A DNA stretch of 35,778 nucleotides from Lentisphaeria bacterium UBA1724 (GCA_002315885.1 DCIO01000040.1:2680-38457), one strand, 5' to 3'; shown: positions 1-9,775, counted from the first letter of the stretch. The notes: a model not told the origin generated them from the sequence alone. Made by a program: numbers and translations.

Positions 1-222
1 TTAATGCGTAATGAAGGAGGGGGAGTGCCATTTGATTTTTCCGCCGAGTTTGTTTTGGTAGGGCGATGAGACTAATTAGATCGTCCGCGATATTTTAGGA
101 ACTGGCGGGGTGTATTGTTTTTTGTCTAGGTGGTACAACCGGCCCGGAGTTAGGCGGTTCTAGTGCATCTCTAGTAGATTTTTGTTTTTTTTGTGTAGTA
201 GTTTTTTCACTCAAGGAGAAAA
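1..222 (+). promoter_or_regulatory. rpoB 5' leader / upstream region
   Basis: No convincing gene lies before rpoB. The region holds a weak hairpin (ATCT at 167-170, loop CTAGT, AGAT at 176-179) running straight into a T-rich stretch at 179-206, which could act as a partial terminator or attenuator of the kind known between rplL and rpoB in other bacteria. The Shine-Dalgarno sequence AAGGAG is at 213-218, four bases before the rpoB ATG. Whether rplL lies just outside the window cannot be seen. The attenuator reading is inference. Confidence 0.3.
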
Positions 223-3200
223 ATGGGCGAACGTATCAATTTTGGACGTTTGAAGGAAGTCACGCCGATTCCCGACCTGATTAGTCTGCAGACGAAGTCC
301 TACTCGGACTTCCTGCAGTTGGGCGTTGATCCTGACAAGCGTGAGAACCGTGGTTTGCAGGCAGCCTTGGCAGACAACTTCCCTCCGATGTCTTCTGGCA
401 GCAAGAATGCCTTTGGCATTGAGTTCCTGAAGTATGATATCACACCAGTTGACAACAACTTGTCCGAGTTGTTGAAGGCAGGTGGTACCTATGAAGGAGC
501 GCTGAACGCCACCTTCCGTATGCGTGGTGCCAGCAGCAAGGACATCCACGAAGAGACCATCTTCATGGGACATATCCCCCTGATGACCCCCAGTGGTTCC
601 TTCATCATCCACGGTTCTGAGCGCGTCATTGTGAGCCAGTTGCATCGTTCTCCTGGTGTCTGCTTTGAGACCGCCCGCCATCCCAGTGGCAAGTTGATTT
701 ACAGCTACAAGGTCCTGCCCGATCATGGATCCTGGTTGGAAGTCCAGTTCGACATCAAGGATATGATGCACATCTATCTGGACCGCAAGCGCCGTCGCCG
801 TAAGTTCCTGGTTTCCGTCTTCCTGCGTGCCTTTGGTTACGACAGCAACCGCGAGATCATGGATGCAGTCTATGGCGTCCAGGACAAGACGATTGCGGCT
901 CTCCTGAAAGAGGAGGAGTGCTCCCATTACACCACCGTCGAGGACGTCTGTGATCCCAATGACAAGAATGAGATTATTGTCCATGCTCTGGAACCTCTGA
1001 ACAGCAGTGCGGTTCAGCAGATGAAGAACGCGGGCATCAAGAAGATTTCCGTTGTCGATACCAACGAGTTGGGGGACTACTTCATCAAGTGCCTCAGGAG
1101 CGACGATACCATCACCTGTGAAGACGCCCAGCGTGAGATTTACCACCGCATGCGTCCCAGCGATCCTCCCAGTGCACAGAATGCGAAGGCGCTTTTTGAG
1201 AAGATGTTCCAGGACGAGCGTCGTTATGACCTGGGATTGGTTGGTCGTTACAAGCTGAATCAGCAGTTGAATCTGACGGTTCCTGAGGATGTCCGTATCC
1301 TGACCAAGTGGGATATCGCCGCCGCCACCCGTGAACTGATGCGTCTTTATAAGAATAACGGCAAGCCCGATGACATCGACCATCTCGCCCGCCGTCGTAT
1401 CCGCACTATCGGTGAATTGTTGCAGAATCAGTGCCGTGTGGGCTTGAACCGCGTGGCCGCCCTGGCGCGTGAGCGCAAGGCCAACAAGCAGTCTGAGAGT
1501 GCTTCCGTCACCATCAGCTCCTTAATTAACAACAAGAGCTTCGTCAACTCCATCAACGACTTCTTCCAGCACAACCAGTTGTCCCAGTTCATGGACCAGA
1601 CCAACTGCCTCTCCGAACTGACCAACAAGCGTCGTCTGTCTGCGTTGGGCCCTGGCGGTCTGACTCGCGATCGCGCGGGTGCTGAAGTCCGAGACGTCCA
1701 TTCCAGCCACTATGGTCGTATTTGCCCCATTGAGACTCCCGAAGGTCCCAACATCGGTCTGATTTCCTCCCTGGCTCTGTACGCCAAACTGGACCAGTTC
1801 GGCTTCATTGAGACTCCCTACTGCGAAGTCAAGAACAAGAAAGTCGTCACTGACAAGAAAGGCAATGCGGTGATTGTCTACATGAATGCCGACGAGGAAG
1901 AGAAGCACGTGATTGCGCAGGCAAACGCCGAGCGTGATGCGAAGGGCGTCTTTGTTGACGAGTATGTTCTGGGCCGCAAGGGTGGTGAAGCAGGTGAATT
2001 CCCCGCAGAAGATGTGGAGTTCATTGACGTTTCCCCGAAGCAGATGATTTCTGCGGCAGCCAGTGTGATTACCTTCCTGGAGCACGATGACGCGAACCGT
2101 GCGTTGATGGGTTGTAACATGCAGCGCCAGGCCGTGCCCCTGATGAAGCCCGAGGCACCCCTGGTGGGTACTGGCATGGAGCGGGATATCGCCCGCTACT
2201 CTCACGCAATCCAGACTGCCACCCGTGACGGCATCGTGGCCTGGGCGGATGGCTTCAAGGTCATCGTCACTCCCGATGGCAATCTGCCGAAGGGCAAGGA
2301 GGCCAGCGATTACGAAGAGATGCTTGACACGGAGGAAATCCAGGTCTATCCTCTCTTCAAGTTCTTGCGTTCCAACGCATGCACCCTGGTCAACCAGCGT
2401 CCCATCGTGGTCTCTGGACAGGCGGTGACTGCCGGCCAACCTCTGGCGGATGGCGCTTGCACTGACGGTGGTGAGTTGGCTCTGGGGCGGAATGTCCTGG
2501 TGGCATTCATGTCCTGGCGCGGTTACAACTATGAAGACGCCATCATCATCAGCGAGAAGTTGGTGCAGGAGGACGTCTACACCTCCATCCACATCAACCT
2601 GCAGGAGATTGAGGCCCGCAGCACCAAGCAGGCTCAGGACGAAGAAATCACCCGCGATATCCCGAATGTGAACCAGGAATCTCTGAGCGACCTGGATACC
2701 GAGGGTGTGATTCGCATGGGTGCGGTTGTGAAGCCTGGCGATGTTCTGGTGGGTAAGGTCACTCCCAAGACGGAGACTGACCTGGCTCCTGAGGAGCGCC
2801 TGCTGAAGGCCATCTTCGGTGAGAAGTCCTCCGATGTGAAGGACACCTCCCTGAAGGCCGAGCCCGGTAATGACGGTGTGGTCATGGATTTGCGTCTGAA
2901 GCGCAACCAGGATCCTTCCAAGGTGAAGATGAACAAGGCTGAGCTGAAGAACAAGCAGACCGAGATTCGCACTCGCTACAAGAATCAGCGTGCGACCATC
3001 CTGGAAGACTTGGTGAAGGAGTTGAGCGATCCGTACCTGGGTCAGAAGATTTCTGCGGAGATTTACTTCGAGAATAGTGAGACCAACGCCAACGAGGTCC
3101 TGATTCCCGCTGACCGCAAGATTACGAAGCAGATGCTCAATTCTCTGGCGTTGCACTACGAGGATTACAAGATGCGCGATGGTGCGGAGAAGGAGCGCAT

Positions 3201-4263
3201 TGAGGAAATCATGAAGCGCTACCGCGGCAAGTTGCGTGAGAATGAGCGTTGCTGCGAGGAGGCTGTGGAGCTGATGCAGAAGAATGAGGGCGCTGAGCCT
3301 GGCAAGATCACCAACGTGAAGGTGTACATCGCCAGCAAGCGTCGTCTTTCCATCGGTGACAAGATGGCTGGTCGTCACGGTAACAAGGGTATTGTCTCCA
3401 AGATTGTCCCAGTGGCTGACCTGCCCTTCATGGCGGATGGCACTCCCGTCGAGATTGTTCTGAACCCCATGGGCGTTCCTTCCCGAATGAACATCGGTCA
3501 GGTTTTCGAGACTCACGTTGGTTACGCAGCCAAGATCCTCGGCATCACGGTGGCAACTCCTGCCTTCGACGGTATGCCCGAAGAACGCATGATTGATCTG
3601 CTGGAGCGCGCGCGTCTGGTGAAGGTCGCTCAGACTGCCGGCGTGGAGATTCCTGAGAAGATCATGGTTGATCTGCGTAAGGTCTACGGCAAGGAGATCG
3701 ATGATGCCAAGCAGGAACTGCGCAAGCTCATCGAGAAGGCCGGTTGGAGCGTTGGTCAGCGAGACGACTTCATCTGCACAGGCGGAAAGATCGTGGATGC
3801 CAATGGCATTGACCGCACCGATGACTTCGTGGATATCGACGGCAAGACCCGTCTCTACGATGGCCGCACTGGCGAAGCATTTGACCAGCGTGTCATGGTC
3901 GGTCAGATCTACATGCTGAAGTTGGACCACCTGGTGGTCAACAAGATTCACGCTCGTGCCGTGGGGCCCTACTCGCTGGTTACCCAGCAGCCCTTGGGTG
4001 GTAAGGCCCAGGGCGGTGGTCAGCGTTTCGGTGAAATGGAGGTCTGGGCTCTCGAGGCATACGGTGCCGCCTATACCTTGCAGGAGATGCTCACCGTCAA
4101 ATCCGACGATATGGCGGGGCGTACCAAGATTTACGACTCCATCATGCGTGGCAACAACGAACTGGATGCGGGTGTTCCCGAGTCCTTCAACGTCCTGCTC
4201 CGAGAAATGATGAGCTTGTGCTTGGATGTCCGTATCAACCATCCGAATACCAACATGGCATAA
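223..4263 (+). CDS. rpoB: DNA-directed RNA polymerase subunit beta
   Basis: RpoB forms one pincer of the core RNA polymerase and half of the active centre, and is the rifampicin target. The 1346-residue length matches the family (E. coli 1342). The rifampicin region runs from about residue 448, with LSQFMDQTNCLSEL at 453-466 and KRRLSALGPGGLTRDRAG following, then the invariant CPIETPEGPNIGLI. The C-terminal GDKMAGRHGNKG motif and the terminal block around EMEVWALEAYGAAYTLQEML are intact. The start is ATG at 223, four bases after AAGGAG. Residue 468 (codon AAC at 1624-1626) is Asn where E. coli has His526; other main rifampicin-contact positions, including the Ser equivalent to Ser531 (S473), are kept. 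The neighbour 73 bases downstream is rpoC, the usual order. Confidence 0.99.
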   Translation: MGERINFGRLKEVTPIPDLISLQTKSYSDFLQLGVDPDKRENRGLQAALADNFPPMSSGSKNAFGIEFLKYDITPVDNNLSELLKAGGTYEGALNATFRMRGASSKDIHEETIFMGHIPLMTPSGSFIIHGSERVIVSQLHRSPGVCFETARHPSGKLIYSYKVLPDHGSWLEVQFDIKDMMHIYLDRKRRRRKFLVSVFLRAFGYDSNREIMDAVYGVQDKTIAALLKEEECSHYTTVEDVCDPNDKNEIIVHALEPLNSSAVQQMKNAGIKKISVVDTNELGDYFIKCLRSDDTITCEDAQREIYHRMRPSDPPSAQNAKALFEKMFQDERRYDLGLVGRYKLNQQLNLTVPEDVRILTKWDIAAATRELMRLYKNNGKPDDIDHLARRRIRTIGELLQNQCRVGLNRVAALARERKANKQSESASVTISSLINNKSFVNSINDFFQHNQLSQFMDQTNCLSELTNKRRLSALGPGGLTRDRAGAEVRDVHSSHYGRICPIETPEGPNIGLISSLALYAKLDQFGFIETPYCEVKNKKVVTDKKGNAVIVYMNADEEEKHVIAQANAERDAKGVFVDEYVLGRKGGEAGEFPAEDVEFIDVSPKQMISAAASVITFLEHDDANRALMGCNMQRQAVPLMKPEAPLVGTGMERDIARYSHAIQTATRDGIVAWADGFKVIVTPDGNLPKGKEASDYEEMLDTEEIQVYPLFKFLRSNACTLVNQRPIVVSGQAVTAGQPLADGACTDGGELALGRNVLVAFMSWRGYNYEDAIIISEKLVQEDVYTSIHINLQEIEARSTKQAQDEEITRDIPNVNQESLSDLDTEGVIRMGAVVKPGDVLVGKVTPKTETDLAPEERLLKAIFGEKSSDVKDTSLKAEPGNDGVVMDLRLKRNQDPSKVKMNKAELKNKQTEIRTRYKNQRATILEDLVKELSDPYLGQKISAEIYFENSETNANEVLIPADRKITKQMLNSLALHYEDYKMRDGAEKERIEEIMKRYRGKLRENERCCEEAVELMQKNEGAEPGKITNVKVYIASKRRLSIGDKMAGRHGNKGIVSKIVPVADLPFMADGTPVEIVLNPMGVPSRMNIGQVFETHVGYAAKILGITVATPAFDGMPEERMIDLLERARLVKVAQTAGVEIPEKIMVDLRKVYGKEIDDAKQELRKLIEKAGWSVGQRDDFICTGGKIVDANGIDRTDDFVDIDGKTRLYDGRTGEAFDQRVMVGQIYMLKLDHLVVNKIHARAVGPYSLVTQQPLGGKAQGGGQRFGEMEVWALEAYGAAYTLQEMLTVKSDDMAGRTKIYDSIMRGNNELDAGVPESFNVLLREMMSLCLDVRINHPNTNMA

Positions 4264-4336
4264 GGACGAGGCCATCGATCGAATTCTGAAAAGTGAGCGG
4301 GAAAAGCCCGTCGTAACCCTTTTTTGAGGTAAAACA

Positions 4337-7300
4337 GTGGATACTCTGAATACGAAAACTGGCAGCGCGACCGAAGTGGATGTGATGAAGGACTCCAATA
4401 GCGTCTCCATCGCAGTCGCATCTCCTGATACCATCCGTGGCTGGAGCCATGGCGAAGTCAAGACCGCCGAGACAATCAACTACCGTTCTCTCCGTCCCGA
4501 GAAGTTCGGTCTCTTCTGCGAGCGCATCTTCGGACCCGTGAAGGACTTCGAATGCGCCTGCGGCAAACTCAAGCGTCAGAAATACAAGGGCGTGACCTGC
4601 CAGGCCTGTGGCGTGGAAGTCACCCAGTCCCGTGTCCGTCGTGAGCGTATGGGCCACATTGAGTTGGCCGCACCTGTCTCTCACGTCTGGTTCTATAAGT
4701 GCGCACCCTCTCGTCTGTCCCTGCTGTTGGACATGCCGATGAAGGCCCTGGACGAGGTCCTCTACTACGAGAGCTACGTGGTTTTGGATCCCGGTGACAC
4801 CCCCATGGTCTACAAGCAGATTCTGACCCGAGAGCAGTATGCGGAAGAACATGAGAACTACAAGGACGCCTTCAAAGTCGGCATGGGTGCCGAGGCCATT
4901 GAGCAGCTGCTGAGCGATTTGGACCTCCCAAAACTGCAGGAGGAACTGAAGGCGAAGTTGACCGAAACCAACAGCACTCAGATTCGCAAGCAGACGGTGA
5001 AGCGCATTCGTCTGGTGGAAGGTTTCATGAAGGGCAAGGTGAATCCCTGCTGGATGATCCTGCACGTGTTGCCCGTCATTCCCCCCGATCTGCGTCCCTT
5101 GGTTCCCCTCTCTGGCGGTCGTTTTGCCACCAGCGATTTGACCGACCTCTACCGTCGTGTCATCAACCGCAATGGCCGTCTGGCCAATCTGCAGAAACTG
5201 CCTACTCCCGATGTCATCACCCGCAATGAGAAGCGCATGCTTCAGGAAGCCGTGGATGCGTTGCTGGACAATGGTCGTCATGGTCGTCAGGTCACTGGCA
5301 ACAACAACCGTCCCCTGAAGTCCCTGACTGACATGCTGAAGGGTAAGCAGGGTCGTTTCCGTCAGAACCTGCTGGGTAAGCGCGTTGACTACTCTGGCCG
5401 TTCCGTCATCGTCGTGGGGCCCGAACTGAAGATCAACCAGTGCGGTCTGCCCAAGGAGATGGCTTTGCGCCTCTTTGAGCCCTTCATTGTCCGCCGTCTT
5501 CGTGACCAGGGCAAAGTCCACACCGTCCGCAATGCGAAGAAGTGGATTGAAGAGCGCCGCAAGGACGTGTGGGATGTGCTGGACGAGGTGGTCACTGGTC
5601 ATCCCATCCTGCTGAACCGCGCGCCTACGCTGCACCGTATCTCCATCCAGGCCTTTGATCCCGTCCTCATCGATGGTCAGGCCATCCGTCTGCATCCCCT
5701 GGTTTGCGCCGCATTCAACGCGGACTTCGATGGTGACCAGATGGCAGTGCACGTCCCCCTCTCCAATGAGGCCCAGTTGGAGGCCAAGTTGGTCATGCTT
5801 TCCCCCAACAACATCTTCTCTCCTGCTGACGGCCGTCCTCTGGCGCTGCCCTCTCAGGATATGGTTCTGGGTATCTACTACCTGTGCTACGAAGATGATG
5901 CACGCAAGAAGGCGTTCCTGGACAAGCCCGCGGAGACCCAGCCTCACTACGATACTTACGACGAAGTGATGAAGGCCATGGATGCCTTCCGTATGGCCAA
6001 TGAGAATAACCACAATGCCCGTGAACCCATCTCCATCGGTTTGGACATCCATGACTTCTTCTACTTCAAGAATCCCTACTACCGCACCGACGCGGAAAAT
6101 GAGCGCATTTCCAAGCTCACGGGTGATGAGAAAGAGGCCCAGGATATGGAAGACCGCAAGATGGTCTGGGGTAACCGCAAGGAACGCTGGATTGTCACCA
6201 CTCCTGGCCGCTTGATTTACCACGAGATTTGGCCCAGCGTCCTGGGTTTCTGGAATCAGCAGGCCAAGAAGAAGGACATCCAGAAGATGATCAAGCAGTG
6301 CCACGAGAACTGTGGTCACGACGAACTGCTGCCCTTGCTGGACCGTTTGAAGAACCTGGGTTACACCTGGGCGACTCGTTCTGGTCTCTCCATCGCCATT
6401 TCCGACATGTTGATTCCCGCCGAGAAGGGCGAGAAGATTCGTGAGGCGGAGGCCGAAGTCGCGAAGATTCGTCGCGACCAGGAAGAGGGCTCCATCGATG
6501 ATTCCGTCCGCCGTCAGCAATCCATTGACACCTGGACGAAAGTCCGTAAGGACCTGACCGATGCCCTGACCAAGACTCTGTCTTCCAACGCGGGTCGTCC
6601 TGGCATCAACTCCGTGTGGGCGATGCTGGATTCCGGTGCTCGTGGTTCTGCGGACCAGGTCACCCAGGTGGGCGGTATGCGCGGTCTGATGTCCAACACC
6701 ACGGGTGAAGTCGTCGAGACCCCCATTCTGCATAACTTCCGCGAAGGTCTGACTGGTTTGGAGTATTTCAACTCCACCCACGGTTCTCGAAAGGGTATGG
6801 CCGATACGGCTCTGAAGACCGCAGACGCAGGTTATATGACCCGCCGTCTGGTGGACGTGGCTCACGATGTCATCTGCACCGAGGAAGACTGTGGTACCTC
6901 CAATGGTATCTGGCTGACTGCCCTGAAGGATGGTAACAAGGAGACTCGCTCTCTGGCCGATCGTATCGCGGGGCGTTTCTCCGTGGATAACATCTATGAC
7001 AACCAGGGCAAGCTGATTGTGGCCGCGGGTGAGGAAATCACTCCCTACATCGCCGATAAGATCAAGGAGGCGGGACACGAGAAGGTTCACATCCGTTCTG
7101 TGTTGACTTGCCAGTCCGAACGTGGTGTCTGTGCAAAGTGCTATGGTCGTAACCTGGCCACGGGCGAACTGCCCATGGAAGGCGACGCGCTGGGCATCAT
7201 CGCCGCCCAGTCCATCGGTGAGCCTGGTACTCAGCTGACTCTGCGTACCTTCCACTCTGGTGGTACCGCATCCACCACGGCGGCGGATAAGGAAATCTTC

Positions 7301-8929
7301 GCCAAGTGGGATAAGGTCGCCAGCGAACTCCAGAGCAAATTGAACGATCTGGAAGAGCAGGCTGCGAAGGAGAAGTGGAGTGACAAGAAACTCAAGAAGG
7401 AACTCGAAGATTTGAAGGGTCGTGAGAATCGCGCCTACATCTTCTTTGAGAACATGGAGACCCTCGAGGGTGTCGCTGAGGACGGAAAGACTCCTGCTAC
7501 TGTTGTCATTTCTCGTGAAGGTCATATCCATCTAAAGTCGGCGGTCTATGTCAAGGGTAACGACAAACCGTTGATGACCGATGTGGATTTGGCGACCTAT
7601 GATGTGCCTTACGGTGCCTATATCACCGTGAAGAACGATGATTTGGTCAAGCCTGGCGATCTCCTGGCCACCATGGATCCTTTCACTGTTCCTGTGATTG
7701 CGAAGAGTCGCGGTGTGATTCACTACAACGACTTGGTTGAGGGTCAGACCATTCGTACGGTCTTCAACAAGCAGTCTGGCAAGAAGGAAATCACGGTGAT
7801 TCAGCATCCTGAAGATGTGACTCCCGAATTGTGGATTGTGGATCCCAAGGAGAAGGACAAGAGCAAGTATCTGCAGAAGGAGAGCCTGACTGATGGCATG
7901 CAGATTCTCTTCACCGAAGGTCAGAAGATCCAGGTGGGTCGTTTCATGGCGAAGAGCCCCAAGACTCAGGCCAAGACCTCGGATATCACCACGGGTCTGC
8001 CTCGTGTCGCCGAGCTCTTCGAAGCCCGCCGTCCCAAGGAAGCCGCAGTTCTCGCGAAGATCAGTGGTATCGTGGAGATTCCTCAGAAGCACTCCAAGAA
8101 CAAGCTCACGGTGTACGTCCATGACATAGAGGATGAGAGCAGGGTCGAACAGCATCAGATTCCCATTGGCAAGCAGCTCAGCGTGCACAATGAGGACTAT
8201 GTGGAGGCGGGTGCCTGCCTGACTGATGGCGCTCCCGTTCTGCAGGAGTATCTGGATATCTGCGGTCCTCAGAAACTCCAGGCGCTGCTGGTGGAGTCCG
8301 TCCAGCGCGTTTACCTCTCCCAGGGTGTTGGTATCAACGACAAGCACATCGAGATCATTGTCCGTCAGATGATGCGGAAGATCCGTATCACCGACCCCCA
8401 CGATACCAGCTTCCTCAAGCTGGAGACGGTGGATATGCGTGCCTTCAACGATGTCAACAACAAGGTGGTTGCCGAACAGAAGATTCCCGCGGATGGTCAG
8501 CAGATCCTCCAGGGTATCACCAAGGCATCCCTCGAGACCGATTCCTTCATCAGCGCCGCCTCCTTCCAGGATACTCCCCGTATCCTCACTGAGGCCGCCA
8601 CGCTGGGCCGTGTGGACTACCTCCACGGCTTCAAGGAAAATGTCATCATGGGACACCTGATTCCTGCGGGTACTGGTTACTACAAGGTCCAGAACCCCGT
8701 CCTCAAGACCTTTGATGCCAATGGCAACGAGGTGGAGATCACCGATGACGGCAAGCACACGGTCGAACCCGGCAACGTTTACGATGATACCGATTTTGAT
8801 CTGAATGCCAACGGCATCGCCGACGAAGCAGACCTCATGGAGAACGACCTCAATATCGGAAATGCCAAGGAGACGGGACTCTTCGATCCCAATGGCTTCT
8901 CCGGGAATATCCTCGATGGCCTCGAGTAA
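4337..8929 (+). CDS. rpoC: DNA-directed RNA polymerase subunit beta'
   Basis: RpoC carries the catalytic magnesium of RNA polymerase. The start is GTG at 4337, six bases after GAGGT; it gives a normal N-terminus leading into VASPDTIRGWSHGEVK. The N-terminal zinc site is C73, C75, C88 and C91. The catalytic NADFDGDQ motif is residues 461-468, with D463, D465 and D467. The second zinc site (ICTEEDCG, then CQSERGVCAKC) and the bridge-helix/trigger-loop region (GIIAAQSIGEPGTQLTLRTFH) are complete. At 1530 residues it is longer than E. coli RpoC (1407). The extra length includes a highly charged, probably coiled-coil insert around residues 983-1034 beside the trigger loop and an acidic tail after the IPAGTGYYK block, with an EF-hand-like loop at D1488-D1499. 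A small hairpin (CGGG 4298-4301 / CCCG 4307-4310) and a T run lie in the rpoB-rpoC gap. Confidence 0.99.
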   Translation: MDTLNTKTGSATEVDVMKDSNSVSIAVASPDTIRGWSHGEVKTAETINYRSLRPEKFGLFCERIFGPVKDFECACGKLKRQKYKGVTCQACGVEVTQSRVRRERMGHIELAAPVSHVWFYKCAPSRLSLLLDMPMKALDEVLYYESYVVLDPGDTPMVYKQILTREQYAEEHENYKDAFKVGMGAEAIEQLLSDLDLPKLQEELKAKLTETNSTQIRKQTVKRIRLVEGFMKGKVNPCWMILHVLPVIPPDLRPLVPLSGGRFATSDLTDLYRRVINRNGRLANLQKLPTPDVITRNEKRMLQEAVDALLDNGRHGRQVTGNNNRPLKSLTDMLKGKQGRFRQNLLGKRVDYSGRSVIVVGPELKINQCGLPKEMALRLFEPFIVRRLRDQGKVHTVRNAKKWIEERRKDVWDVLDEVVTGHPILLNRAPTLHRISIQAFDPVLIDGQAIRLHPLVCAAFNADFDGDQMAVHVPLSNEAQLEAKLVMLSPNNIFSPADGRPLALPSQDMVLGIYYLCYEDDARKKAFLDKPAETQPHYDTYDEVMKAMDAFRMANENNHNAREPISIGLDIHDFFYFKNPYYRTDAENERISKLTGDEKEAQDMEDRKMVWGNRKERWIVTTPGRLIYHEIWPSVLGFWNQQAKKKDIQKMIKQCHENCGHDELLPLLDRLKNLGYTWATRSGLSIAISDMLIPAEKGEKIREAEAEVAKIRRDQEEGSIDDSVRRQQSIDTWTKVRKDLTDALTKTLSSNAGRPGINSVWAMLDSGARGSADQVTQVGGMRGLMSNTTGEVVETPILHNFREGLTGLEYFNSTHGSRKGMADTALKTADAGYMTRRLVDVAHDVICTEEDCGTSNGIWLTALKDGNKETRSLADRIAGRFSVDNIYDNQGKLIVAAGEEITPYIADKIKEAGHEKVHIRSVLTCQSERGVCAKCYGRNLATGELPMEGDALGIIAAQSIGEPGTQLTLRTFHSGGTASTTAADKEIFAKWDKVASELQSKLNDLEEQAAKEKWSDKKLKKELEDLKGRENRAYIFFENMETLEGVAEDGKTPATVVISREGHIHLKSAVYVKGNDKPLMTDVDLATYDVPYGAYITVKNDDLVKPGDLLATMDPFTVPVIAKSRGVIHYNDLVEGQTIRTVFNKQSGKKEITVIQHPEDVTPELWIVDPKEKDKSKYLQKESLTDGMQILFTEGQKIQVGRFMAKSPKTQAKTSDITTGLPRVAELFEARRPKEAAVLAKISGIVEIPQKHSKNKLTVYVHDIEDESRVEQHQIPIGKQLSVHNEDYVEAGACLTDGAPVLQEYLDICGPQKLQALLVESVQRVYLSQGVGINDKHIEIIVRQMMRKIRITDPHDTSFLKLETVDMRAFNDVNNKVVAEQKIPADGQQILQGITKASLETDSFISAASFQDTPRILTEAATLGRVDYLHGFKENVIMGHLIPAGTGYYKVQNPVLKTFDANGNEVEITDDGKHTVEPGNVYDDTDFDLNANGIADEADLMENDLNIGNAKETGLFDPNGFSGNILDGLE

Positions 8930-8954
8930 TCCTGAAGTAAACTGATAATAACGC

Positions 8955-8992
8955 AAAAGCCTCCGTGCAATTCACGCGCGGAGGCTTTTTTT
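8955..8992 (+). terminator. Rho-independent terminator of rpoBC
   Basis: A perfect 11-bp stem pairs AAAAGCCTCCG (8955-8965) with CGGAGGCTTTT (8979-8989), followed by a T tract to 8992. It starts 26 bases after the rpoC stop and ends the rpoBC unit. Confidence 0.92.
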
Positions 8993-9006
8993 AATTAGGA
9001 ATTAGG
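8993..9006 (+). repeat. Two tandem AATTAGG 7-mers
   Basis: Two exact copies of the heptamer AATTAGG follow the rpoC terminator. Four copies of the same unit occur at 11062-11089, so this is a recurring intergenic repeat. Confidence 0.75.
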
Positions 9007-9087
9007 AATGATTTGATGGAATTGGTTAGAATTTTTTGAAAGGAATTCGTATCAATATTGAAGTGAGAGGGTGTAAGAATTGGCAAG

Positions 9088-9116
9088 AATGGAGAAAATG
9101 ATTAAATTTCTCCATT
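9088..9116 (+). promoter_or_regulatory. Hairpin in the leader of the LpoB-like gene
   Basis: A perfect 10-bp inverted repeat, AATGGAGAAA (9088-9097) and TTTCTCCATT (9107-9116), encloses a 9-base loop and is followed by a short T-rich run. It lies about 50 bases before the start of the lipoprotein gene. It could be an attenuator or a protein-binding site; the sequence alone does not decide. Confidence 0.35.
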
Positions 9117-9166
9117 GTCGTTTTTGCTTGTCTCTCTCATTCCTCATTTTTTACCCAAGGATACTC

Positions 9167-9715
9167 ATGAAAAAAGCATTTTTGATTCTCTCTCTGTCCG
9201 TTGTTGTTTTCTCTTTGGCGAGCTGCACTACCAAGACTGCATACATTCCTCAGGGGACTCGCGCACAGGTCGTGGCGGGCTTTTCCCAGGATGACATCGA
9301 CGATGCCATCTATACCGTAGTGGATTCGCTGGTCTCTTTGGACCGCATCAAGGCTCCCGAGGGCGCACAGCGTGCCGTGGTCATTGTGGAGAATGTGACC
9401 AATGATACTGATACCCGTGGTCGTGACTCCGAGGCTCTGGCGGAAGCTCTGGGCATTGGCTTGCGGGAAGAATTGACCAACTGCGGGAAGATTGTCGTTT
9501 ACAACAAAGAAGCCGCCAAGTACGCAACGGTGAAGGTCACTCCCCAGTATTCCCTCAATGGCCGTCTGACTCAGCGTAAGCTCCGCCAGGACAATGGGGA
9601 TTACCAAATTGAATACAGCATGAATCTCCAGCTCATCGATTTGGCTACGGGGCTGGAGTTCTGGCAGAAGCGCGTGCCCATCCGCAAGGTGGCCGCCAAG
9701 AAGAACGCATTCTAG
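9167..9715 (+). CDS. LpoB-family lipoprotein (penicillin-binding protein activator-like)
   Basis: This 182-residue protein looks like an outer-membrane lipoprotein of the LpoB family, whose E. coli member reaches through the periplasm to activate the peptidoglycan synthase PBP1b. The signal sequence MKKAFLILSLSVVVFSLASC ends in an LASC lipobox with C20 as the lipidated residue. The mature part begins near GFSQDDIDDAIYTVVDSL, has AVVIVENVTNDTD in the middle, and ends with MNLQLIDLATGLEFWQKRVPIRK, all close to the LpoB pattern. The ATG at 9167 is chosen over an in-frame ATG at 9080 because it gives a clean lipoprotein signal and has AAGGA five bases upstream. It is followed by two further envelope genes on the same strand. 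The family assignment is by pattern memory; the PBP partner is unknown. Confidence 0.8.
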   Translation: MKKAFLILSLSVVVFSLASCTTKTAYIPQGTRAQVVAGFSQDDIDDAIYTVVDSLVSLDRIKAPEGAQRAVVIVENVTNDTDTRGRDSEALAEALGIGLREELTNCGKIVVYNKEAAKYATVKVTPQYSLNGRLTQRKLRQDNGDYQIEYSMNLQLIDLATGLEFWQKRVPIRKVAAKKNAF

Positions 9716-9775
9716 TCTCCTTCTTTCAGTAACATTTCCTTCTCATCGTCTTGAATCAATCGTAAACTCCATCCC

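Noticed and set aside
11..61. Short ORF (16 codons) after ATG 11 in the rpoB leader, near a GGAGG
   Set aside because: The GGAGG lies inside the ORF rather than before it, and an overlapping GTG ORF is equally possible; there is no support for either as a leader peptide.
1522..4479. Very long open frame on the minus strand opposite rpoB (and similar ones opposite rpoC and gyrA)
   Set aside because: These are antisense shadows produced by strong codon bias in highly expressed genes; the translations have no recognisable domains and overlap certain genes.
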